From the NCBI GenBank assembly GCA_021014325.1, contig CM037473.1, positions 1,068,501-1,132,500 on the forward strand: a stretch of DNA of 64,000 bases, in the 5' to 3' direction. This DNA is from Plazaster borealis. Lineage: Eukaryota; Echinodermata; Asteroidea; Forcipulatida; Labidiasteridae. Under the pieces are notes generated by a model, which did no database searches, was not told the DNA's origin, and saw nothing but the letters and a program-made list of their open reading frames with translations. Of the stretch, positions 31,442 through 43,400 are shown piece by piece. Each line of letters begins with the position of its first letter. The first letter of the stretch is position 1. The translations under genes and the position numbers were made by a program.

Positions 31442-34400
31442 GTAAGTTTGGGTGTTTCTTTTTGTGTTTTGATACGCTGTAGGGTTCCAAGTCGAGTTGT
31501 CTTACGGACGCCTTTTTATTGGATAGGGTCACAATTCGGAATATCATTGAGCAGTAGGTTACCAAAGACAGTTTGTTCTTTAAAAAAACCCGATACAATT
31601 AATACAAAATAAACAGTATATTTTGTTCTCGTTTTCATTATTAAGTAATCACTTCTGTAATGTTGTATATTTGAATAATTTGTGGAAAATGTAACCCCCG
31701 TTTTGACGGGAAGGCACTTACAACGCCATTGGGCCTATAGGCCGTAGTCGATGTATGGAAATTAAACAGAAACATTGCCTTGGCCTGTGGTGGGACTAAC
31801 AGGAAGTGATACCCACTCAGTCACTCCAATGAAAGATGTTCCTGTGTCAGGCAGAAATACATTACATCAATTACTAATTAATTAATTAAACATCAGATGG
31901 TGTGATTTGCATCTTCACTGCATTGTTTCGGTATACAGGCGTACAATGGACTCAAATTATGCTTAGCGCAATTGAGCAGGAATCTAGTCATGTGAAATTG
32001 TTTTGGGCAGGTATCTATTTCCGGACTCAAATTCTGCTTAGCGCAATTAAGCCGGAATCCAGTCATGTAAAATTGTTTTGGGCTGGTATCTATTTCTGGT
32101 TACCAAAACTGTTTTGAGTTAAGCAAAAATTATGGCCCCTTTCTTCCGATTCCATTTTTGTCCATGTTATATATTTAAAAAATACCATAAATGCAAACTT
32201 TACATCCGACAAACCTTGCTTTCTTTTATTTGAACACTGTTAAACACACTTATTTTTATATGACCTTAATCATGATTGTATAAGACTAGAAGTTTAAATG
32301 AGTGTGCCCAGACAAGAACCGAGAAAAGCTTTCCAGTTGTCCCAGTCTGCCATGTATGTTATTTGTCATTGGATGTTTCTGTATAGGTATATAAGTCATC
32401 GGAAATAGGAAAACTTGATGACTGTTGGTGTATCGCTCACCCTCATGTGGGACGGCACTAGCCATGTGAGTCACCCAGGCGAGTTCGGAATAGGGTACAA
32501 GTCGACCGTCGGTTAAATATTATATGAATAAATTATGAATGCGTGCAATGGTGAGATTAATGATTCATGGGTTGAAAGATGGAATGTTCCATTTAACTGA
32601 GGTAAAGCCAAGTTGAATGGAACAATCTTTCAACGAATGAAAATATTCTCTACATTGCACGAATGTGAAACATATCATTTGTTTTATACGGTAACATCCA
32701 AGTAGCTCCTTGTCATTTGGAGGAAAAAACTTGTAACAAAATACTCAAGATTGAGTTCTAGTGTGAACTACGAGGGCGTTTTGTATTGACTAGGGCTTTC
32801 CAACAGTGCCAACTTGTCCCATTCTGATCCAAATCGAGGGAACTATGGCCATTGATATCACCCGTTGTTTTTGTTCCTTGCTAGCACTATATGCACAACA
32901 TCCCGTTGAATAGGCTGTTTAGACCGTTCGGATATGCCCGCTTGGTGGGGTCTAGGCTGCAATAGTCGAATGGTTTTTATAATGAATGTCGCGTGAGCAG
33001 CAAGCCTTCAACCAAACATGAACAAAGATCTTCTTGGGTGTTATATACAATTTGTACACAACATTCAATGTTATTTTTAAAAAGATAAACAATGTCACTT
33101 GTGACACCACAAATAAACATCGCAAGAACCAAACAGCCTGGACGCGATCCGAACAGCCCGATGCAAGAAAACCAAAATCCGACTCTTTTATGGAAATCGC
33201 ACCGTACGATTTTTGTCAACCGTTGACATGAAGAAAGAGGCACATTTCTTTAAAAAATCAGCTGTTATTTTATTTATTTTTCTATTTTTTTACAAATCTT
33301 ATTTTATGTGGTATTTATGATACAAATTGTAAATTGAATTGGAGATACAATTTACTAACCAAAACATGATTTCCGGGAGCTACGCGGAAGTGGGTTGGTC
33401 ACCACAAACTGTCCATGGCGTAGGTACATCTCTTAAAATATAATTTTCTTAAAAATATACAATCCTTTATTTTTTATTTCAACGCAATGAAACTAATAGT
33501 CTGTAGAATGTTGTTAACTTTTTTGGATTTTTCGTTATATCTAATCTTACTTTGTAAAATCCGCCATTTTGATACTAGCCCAACTGTTTTTTAGTTTGGT
33601 TCTGCATAATGTGCGTTGCGTTGTAATGCGGTCATCGCCGAAACTAGGGTAACATTTTAGGGGGCACAAGGGGGGTGCACCATTTTTTTCTAGGGGGCAC
33701 CTCTAGCCAAGTTTCCGTTTGCCTTTTTCTTAAACAAGCCCCTTTTTAGCACTCTTGTTAGACCATTTACTATTTTTACGTGAGTGTAAAAACAAATATA
33801 TTATCTGCGTGTAAATAGAAAAATAGTTTTAAAACTCACTCTGGTAATTGTCTCTTAAAAGTCTAGATGTCAAATGGAGCACCTGGGGGCACGGACATCA
33901 GTTTCCCCCCTCCCCCCCCCCCAGTTAAAATACGCTACTGCACGCAGTCGCTACTCATTGCGGTGTGGTTGCAATTAGGGGTAGACTTTAGCGATAATTA
34001 TGACTAGGATATTGTGTGTTAAAATACCATTGTGATAGTAGATTCAGTGGTTGATATTGAGATACTTCAAGAATTAAATACTTCCGGAATACTTTATGTA
34101 AGAACCAGTAGGTCACGGTATGTATGCCTCGATGCAGAAATGGACAAGCTCTATTGTCCTTCAGTCATAAATGGAAAGTTATTCAATTAATAAACCACAA
34201 GGTAAACTGACTTTTGTAGATTTTTCACTATTTTTTGGTTGAACCATGGAGGAAGAAAATACACCTCCATGGTTGAACAATGGTGACTAGAGCGGGAGTT
34301 GAGCATGCAACCTCCGGATTAACGCAAATATTACTATCACCCATCATAAATCCATTCATTGGTCGTTATAAATTGTTTCTTCTGCCAATGATACAATTAT

Positions 34401-37400
34401 AGTTACATTTGTCGTTTCAATAGCATGAGATAGGCACAGGCCGTGTACAAATTAGCGGCTACAGCTTAGGCTAGGGCTAGACTTACACGTCATCACGCAT
34501 TGAAGTACGTCCTATAGAACACCCTTTAGTCGTATGCCATGGCGGTATTCCGCTAATCCGGATATAGAGCCACCCCATCGCAGGATGCTATATCATTACC
34601 ATCTCTATAACAAGGAGCTTTCGGATAGACATTTTACAATTTTCTTGTTGAGGTCATTGCAAAAGTATAACCCGACCTTCATTTAATTTTGTGGTCACAT
34701 TCAGAAAAAAAAAACTATGTTTTGTCGGAGATATTATGCCTGTTCATACGGGGATTATTTTAATTGCGTTAGTCAAAATTAGCGGCGATGATTTGGGGGA
34801 CTTCAAATGCTATTTTCCCAACTTTTACAGTATTTATTACGGAAATGTTGAAACTAATACATGTTTTGGTTCATTACCAATCCTGCGTTTTGTCTTTAAC
34901 CTGGTGTCCTTTAATGTCATGACATTTTTCACCGGTTACCCCCGGTAGAATATTAGAGTCACTTGTCATGACTAACCTGGCACCTGTAGGTTTACCGGCA
35001 ACCTACAGGAAGTCAATTCATAACCAGGAGGTGGTCTACTATATGCCGGACTTGTCTTCGACAGCAAAGCCTTCCAAACACTGTCTCTGGCTATAATGGA
35101 ACAGCGTTACGGACGTTGTGTTGATGTTTTCCGGATACAAAAAAAAAACCAAGTTGACCTTTTTTGTTGAACTCAAAGTTTTCTTGGTATAAAGTTCGTG
35201 CAGTTCACATGTTCACACAAAAGTGCTTTTTTGTCCGAGAAAATGCTGCATAAAATCAAATGTGGTTTATTTGACTTACATTTTGACAAAACTAAATAAA
35301 TATATACGAATACTGTTTAATAACAGTCCACCCTGTTGTTGGTGTATTTCTTATTGTTTGCTTCTTCTAAAGGAAGAATCTCTCACTCTTTTTAGAAGTT
35401 AGTACCAGGGAGCTATTTTATAGCTGCCAGGGATTTTACATGTCTCTTCATTCATTGCACCGGATTTATGTTCGCTTCGATCATGCAGAGTATAGTCCAA
35501 CTTCAATTTCAACAGCTCTTGCTAGACATAACAATGTGACCTCATGCCTAGAATAGCTGCAGTTGTATTTAGTACACAAAACCAGATTGTGTTTTCGAGA
35601 TTTATCTTCTGTAGGAAGTGTGCCTAAGTTTAGATTTTGCATTGTTAGATTACACAGGAAATAAATACAACAGATGCTGGAAAAAGAATCCTGTTAATTA
35701 AACGTGACACATAACTTGACACTACAAAAGGAACTGGAAACAGCGCTGCGACCTTGTCCGAATTAATGGCAGTAGTGGCTATGGCTATTCCTATTCGTCA
35801 ACGTTGCCGTTGCAGCCAAAGACCATAGCCGTAGCCGTAACTGAAGTCGCGTGACTCGGACGCGGCTTAAGAGTCTCCATGGACCCTTTATGTTCACATC
35901 TTCTGTTTGTGTCGTGTTCTCTGTGTGCAGCTGCAATAATATCTGCTTAATTGCTCCAAACTGAAAAGGGAACAGACCACTGATGACCAATGAAACCAGG
36001 TTTTGTTTGAGCGCGTTTTGGGCAACTCCGATCAGATACATGATAATGTTAGTTCCGCATTATCGCGACTAAATTTGCACTATTGTGACGCTATAACTGC
36101 AGCCGAGTATTGGAGCTCGTTTAGACCTGGATTGCAAAATAACAGGAATTTTTTTAAGACGATTGTCGTAACAATCCAGTATTACAATAACAACACATTT
36201 ATAAGGAGTAAGTTCCGAACCAAACTTGAAAATAAAGTAAAGGCTACAAATAAGAAAATTTGGCATAACTTGTAAGAGAAGCGCATATTATACATAAAGA
36301 ATTGTTTCGGTCAGTGAATTTTACGTCAAAATAGTGTCTCTGGTCAAAAGGCACCCTTCAATTCAATTCAATTCAATTCAATTCAATTCAATTCAATTCA
36401 ACTCAATTCAATTTAATTCAATTCAATTCATTGATTGAATGAAACGGCAAAAAACTTTGCTGCTATGAACAAGAATAGCTTAAGCAGTGGCTACGGCTAG
36501 AACGATGTCAAGTCCTATCCTTCAACGTTGCCGCTGCTCCAGCCTTAGCCTGAACATCTGACGTCACACTTCGAGGCTCGTGAATAACGCCACATACCAG
36601 CCTGACCGGATGTTGCCATATGTACCTTTGACCTCGCATTCATTTCACACGCAGATTGGCAGTCAAATCACACGTAAATATGTACCTATAGTGAATAAAA
36701 CAGCACCATGCATGTACAAACAGTATGCACACTGTGCATGTGCAGCAGACATCGAAAGTGCAAGCTGACAAACTACATCACCTGCGGACCAATCATAACG
36801 CAGATATGGAAAGCTTACGTCACTGCACGTTTATCCAATAAAATCATAGTATCCAATTAAATTACTGGGCCTGTAAGACCAGTGCATGTCTTTATCCTTG
36901 CGGATAAAGAGACAGGGGACCAGTCTACTACCCGGTCAGTTTCCTTTGTGGTTTACTATTTATTTGACAATGAGAATCTCATGACAAATGGTGAATGGAG
37001 GTGATCTTGACATCCACTAAGTTAACAGTACTTCTTGAAAACACCCTTTGTTTGTATCCCTGTAGAGTTAAGTAATACCATTGGTAATGCACTGTGGACT
37101 GACCAGTCCTCTATTGTGTAGACTGCAACACCTGAGTGACTCCACAGCAGGAGTACATGGACTATGTGCATAAACTATTCTGCATAGATTGGGCAGAGTA
37201 CTACTACTAGCTCTACATGTGCAGAACTGCTCCTCAGAAGATAGTCAGCCATTACATGTACATTACCAATCTAACACTATAGCCTACACTTTGTACATAC
37301 TTGTAGACACCTATCATTGTAAATATATACACACATTATTGAACATTGTTGGCTGTAGTACACAGCCAACCTCAAGAGAAGGTTCCACCCCGCCAAGTAG

Positions 37401-40400
37401 ATTCAGCTGGACCTTACACCACACTGACAGCTCTTCAGTAACTTGGAGGTAATACTTATAACTTTATAGAAATATACTACTTCGGTGAGTCAGACGATGT
37501 ATTCACGCAAGTCATGTACACCAGATCCCTTCATCGGGGATAGCAGTCTGGACGACTTTACGACCAGGGTCCAACTTTATCCAACTTGCTGAAACAGACA
37601 AGTTTTGTTAAGCAGAATACTGTTATATCGAGGTCAAGATGACAGCCATTGTAAGACTGTATCTGAATTGGCGGCTACAGTCACAGCTACGATTGCTAAA
37701 GGTGTTGCTGAGGACGTCCTATACTTCAACGCATGATGACGCAGTGATCCAGACGTAGCCAGAGCCGTAGCCGCCAATTCGGACACGCCCTTAAATTCAG
37801 ACAAACTTCCTTGACACTGATATTTATTTCCGGTCTCAGGAATCTATTAAGGATGTTGCTTTGCTGAGATGTAGAAAAAAGTCATTCCAACAGCTTTATT
37901 CCACGTACTGCATCTCCGTTGAACTCCTTGCCTGGTGCATATTTCCCTCCATCCCACAATCTAGACTGTTTTAAGGGGAATATCAATTCCCACCTTCAGC
38001 TCCCCCTGGGTTGTTTTCATCTTAAATATTTTCTTATTGTAGCCCTGTACCAAGAGTTGTCTTTAGCCTTGTTTCGGGCAAACTTGCATATTTTCTTTTA
38101 AGGGTAAAAAGATGAATTCTTATAATCCCTCGTGAGAGGAATATGAATTGGTTATAGAGAATCTTACCTCCATTACCAGAATTAGAGAAGATGAGTAAAA
38201 CGGTGATGAGCTTTCCCAATGAGGAGAGATTCCAAGACCCAAATGGCTTTCTTATTTCAGGTCATTCCTACTATTTTACTATCTAAGACAGCTGTCTTGG
38301 GACTAGCACACATTTTGTTTTCATAGGGGCGCATTGCCTTCAAATCTCTCAAAATGTTGCAGTTTGGAATTACACCTGTCCTTTTTAAGAGTTGTCCATG
38401 CACTAAAAAATCTACAGTGTGTTGTAATTAGTGAGTAGTGATTAAAAAAATATATATATATGCCTCTGGAAATACAACCAGCGGAACATACGGTCCGCCA
38501 TTTTGTGCAGTCGAAAATTTTGTTCCACAAAAATATCGGACCGTGTTCTAATTCTGTCCTGAATTTACACAAAAACAACACAGTTTCGAGAGATACTTAT
38601 GAGAATCATTATATTCTACTTTTAAAATATCTTTCCACCAATAATTCACTTCCTATACACACGCTTTAGCCCAAAACGCCCAATCCGAAAGCAATATGCC
38701 CTAAATTACCGTTTTCCCTTCTCATTTCAGCCAAACTCGAGCGTTCAATCAGTTTGCCGAGAGTCCCAGATGATCATGATGTTGCAGCAGCACCGGTACC
38801 AGTCAATCACGAGGAACCACATCCAGGCCATCGGTACTTCACACCGCAGCCTGGCCGCAAGAAGCCACAACCAACTCCAAGGCCTGCTATCCAACGCAGA
38901 AAATCCGAAGTCGCCTCCAGAAAGATCCACGAAGATGAGCAGGCTGCCACGTCAATGGAAACAGACGGCGAGGTGGAGTTGGAGCAAGAAAACCAAACCG
39001 TTCAGAACGGCCACGTACAGGAGGTGTTTTCCGATAGGAAGAGGCCCCGGCTACCGGCCCTCAAAGCCACCAACCCCGGGGAGCCTCTGAAGCCGGTGCG
39101 GAAAGCCCCAAGTAAACCACCGGGGCATCGACGTCGCAAGTCTGACTCACACGTACACGTTATTGAGCAGCTCAAGAAACAACATGAGAAACTATCTAAC
39201 GATTCGTCCTCACCGAAGCGCGGTGAGTCCAGTCTTGATACTGAAGCCGTATTTACGTTTCTTGCTATACTACCACTAATAGTGCATCAATGCACCTTTT
39301 CTCCCCGCCAAAAGTACTAGTTTATATAAAATTATTACCAGTGTACAACATTGTCAATGTATAGCCTCATACTTCAAAATGCACAAATCTTCGGTTTTTC
39401 CTGTGGTTTGATTGTTTCCCGTCGTATGCACTTATATTTAACAGTTCGCGGACTTGTTCTCTGAGAAACCATTTTTGAAACATCTATTTACCTATACTTT
39501 GCAATTTTTCCTTTTTATCTGTATCAGGTTCCAAAGTATTCAGATCAGCAAGCAATGCCTGCGAACTCTCAACGAAGTCATCACCAGATCCAGAGAATGG
39601 CCAGGTTGCTGTCCCCCGCTTCTTCACCCCACAGCCCACACGACGTAAATTCAACGTGGCCACCGTTGCCCGGACCCCGTCATTTAACGATCCCCTTCCG
39701 CTTGGTCCCGTGGAACGCCTGGCTCTCAAAACCAAGAAATTGACATCGCATGGCAGCGTAGACTCCGACCATTCTCCATCTCCCAGTCCACGCACCCCAG
39801 CCAGCCCTCTAGCAGCCCCTGCATTTAAGTCCAAGAAACTGGGCCGTCGGAAAAGCAGTGACTCAGGACTCACCTCTGACTATTCGTCATCGCCGAGCCC
39901 GCAAACCCCTGTTAGTCCGCTCACAGCCCCTGGGTTCAAGTCCAAGAAACTAGGCCCTCAGAAAAGCAGTGATTCCGGAAACGGTTCCAACTATTCTTCG
40001 TCTCCAAGCCCCAACACCCCGGTTAGTCCTCTTGCAGCCCCAGCGTTTAGTGGAAGGATGAGGCAAAGTGTCAGACCAGCTCCTGCGGTTCCAGACTCAC
40101 AATTTAAAGGAATCGACTTCAGTCAATGGAAGGGTTCTGATATGGAAAAGCAATGGACTAAACCGGAACGCGCAACTGCAGATTCCATAGGTAGGTTATT
40201 ATTCACTATTGATTTTAGAAAAAATACCTTCTGTCAATAAAGTATTTGTCAAATGTTAAACGGCAGTTTTTGTTTGGATCTTCCTGTCTTGGTTGTATAT
40301 CTTGAACCCGAAGTTTTCTTAAATCGATACAAATCTTCTCAATGATGTAAGAAATGTTAAGGTGGGAAATTTCACAGGCTTAGTTTGGCAGTAATCATAC

Positions 40401-43400
40401 TGGTCAAAATAAAACGATGACGATCTCTAACATTCTTGTCTAATGAGTTGATAATTATCCGAGGAATAAGCAAGTATATGTGTGTTCTAGGCGTTGATGT
40501 TGAAACATCATTACAACTTGCAAACGTTTTGCGTTTATTAATTTCAATTAGTCAAATGTAAAAATATTGAATTAATTCATTGATACCTCAAGCAGATTTT
40601 AATTTATTTGCTTAGTTTTGAGAAATAGACCGACCAGCATGCCTGACAAAATCCGACGCGTCAGTCGAGGATCCGTCAATAAGTCAAAACAGCGACAGTC
40701 CGGAGTGAGGCAGCTATCAGCCAGGCAACAGGCTGCCGTTGGAACGCCGTCTTCCCCCACCATCACCCGCGCAAAGTCCGCTCGGGGTCGCCATCAGAGC
40801 GCTCCTGCGGGACGGGTGGCGTTAGCTCTTAAGCACGACCCGACGTTCCCAGTGAAGAGTCCCACCGGGGAGGAAGTCCCTCTAGCGATCAGCCTATCTA
40901 GCGGCGGACTAAGACGCAAGAGTAACTCATCAGGCAGTCTCCGTAAGGATGTCTTAAGATCGGTGAGCATGGAGAGATCAAGAAAGAAGTCACTCCAACT
41001 GTCTCCGATTGATGAGAAAGCTGGAATTAAGGAGTTACTCCGGGAGGAATTGACTCAACTTGGGAAGGCAGACGATAAGTTTAAGATGGAGGCGATTCAG
41101 AGCAAGTATGGAGTGGACGAACCAGACAACGGTCGGGTGTCACAAAATGGTGGAAGTAAATCATCTTTGCGAAGAGTAAGATTTTCCTGTTTATGCATAA
41201 ACCCTGTAACGGCAGTTACCAGTTCTTAATTAATGACCAACTTACGTCATGCATGGGAAGTCTGGTCGATCCTAATTCTTGAGTAAATTTTTATTTTACA
41301 TAATTATGCTTCTTTGAAATATTAACAAAGAAGGAAAGATTTAGCCTGGGCCTCAGATTGTTTAAACTATAGTTCGCTTATCACATCTGTTAAACGTTTG
41401 CTCACCAATTCTCTTCACACATTTGGGTCTAGACTCAAGGATGGGGCCCAAACTAATAAATTTATTTCATAAACTTACATTTTTGTCTTCACAGTTTGTA
41501 TCGAACAACGGGAGCACGTATAGTGACTATCCGTCCACGTTCTCTACACCTATCCCGAGCCGGCACGACCGACCCAGATTACGGCGTGGTCGAAGTTCGC
41601 GAACGTCCATGGGATCCTTATCAAGGAGTATGATTGCCAGTAAAGAGGTTAGTTTTCCAGAAAGACCCTTGGCTCTTCTGTGCTCATGTTTTGTCGATTG
41701 ATGTTTTTAACTTCCTTTATGGTGCGGTTGAATGTTGTTTTTCTTTAAAAGAGCAACCGTTCGTCTTAACTGGTAAAGTTTTCGGGAAATAGAACTTTAG
41801 GCTGTGAAAGCATTAATAGTTTGAGGCTGATAGGGAAAAAGTTTGGGGGATTGTGCCTTCGATGAAACAAGCATGGAATTTGGCACACAGTCAGAGATGT
41901 CATGAGAAAGATATTTTGGTTGATAGGGCCATCGCAGATTTGTCTTGTTAACAAATATATAGGTAGAATAAAACGTTGCTGTCAAAATGGCTGCCAATGG
42001 TTGTTATTCTACCTATATTTTTTTAAATGACAAATCTGTGATGGCCCTATAGCCAAACGTCTTTATGACACTCTCTGACTGTGTACTATTCTATGCTTTC
42101 ATCATCAAAGGCGCAATCCCACCACTTATATCTGCCGTCAATCAAACAGCCTCACACATATTTTGTATTGTTACTTCCTCCACCGGAATAAAACGAACTT
42201 TGAACTGAAGACGATGCGAGCATACTGATTGAAATGTCGTTTTGTTAAACTGCCGTTCTTTCCAGAACCACCACAACTCTCAAGATTTCAAGATAACGGA
42301 AACCTGAATATACAATATTAATTTTGCTCGAAAATTACTGCAGTTCAGACGAGTATTGCCATGAAAGTTAACTTTTTACATTTTTTCTTCTCAATTCACA
42401 AAAATGTATACATTCAATTGTTATGTGACCATCTCATCTCACAAGTTTTTAGGTGACATCTTCCTGAGCCACCGTTATGAGCACCGGGAGCTGAAGCGTT
42501 TCATTGGCTTCCTGACCGGTCTCATACTTGGTGGAGCACTCTTCCTTGGACTTTTGTACGGCCTCGAGTACAGCCTAAATGCCTCAATAGTCATAGCCTC
42601 TGTTAGTACTCTACTTATGTGTCTCAGCTTGGCACTAACTGGTGAGGAAAGGTCTCGAAAATGTTTCTTTTGGTACCAACATTAAATGAGCTGTATTTTG
42701 TTATTTTGCTTTCATTTGGTTAAACTTGCCCTAGGACCCCCCCCCCCTCCTCAAACAAAAATACCCACACACATTTAACTATGGGAGTTACGGGATACTT
42801 CTATTGTTGTTCTATTATTCCCTTTTCTGAAGAAATTCTCCGTGGGGTAACACTAGAACATAGAAAACGATGTGGGTAGCATTGTTCCATTGTGTAAAGT
42901 ACCCCGCAAATACAACAACCAACCAAACAAACAAACAAAAAACACCCCCAACAAACGTACAAACAAATACCCCAAAACCCCCAATAAACCCAACAAATAA
43001 AAAATGGGGAAAAAAAAACAAAAAAAACAAGCAAACAAAATCAACAACAACATTTAAAAAACAAATACAACTATTAAACGCACACCGTCAAAACGTTAAG
43101 AACAACGAACCGAATCTTTTCCGAGCCATCGCCTCTCCTTCAAGAGAAAAATCGATTGTCCGATGTATCTGTACAAGTTGTACATAGCTTATTTCGGTTC
43201 ATGGATTCAATTGATATCCACATCGTATCTCCAATAAAGTGTCAATCATTGAAATCAAATTCAATATCGCGAAGAGAAATATCCTATCACAATACATTTA
43301 AACTTCAAAGAACAATTTTAGGTTCTTTGTTTTTCCGAGGTCTCAAAAAAAAGCTTCCCAGTTCCTTTTGCATCAATAATGCTTTCCTCGATTGTTTTGA

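Larger units (their letters stand above)
31442..38730 (+). other. Long putative intron of the DCST1-like long model
   Basis: 7.3 kb if the MSETFR exon is right, otherwise intergenic. It holds the 75-bp duplication, family D and F repeats, the ATTCA microsatellite and a LINE fragment. No internal gene is recognised. Confidence 0.4.

Noticed and set aside
36003..36275. 90-codon ORF
   Set aside because: No family resemblance, no splice or start context, and it overlaps an ORF on the other strand.
42801..43187. Overlapping hydrophobic or Asn/Thr-rich ORFs
   Set aside because: Products of an A/C-rich low-complexity tract open in several frames at once.
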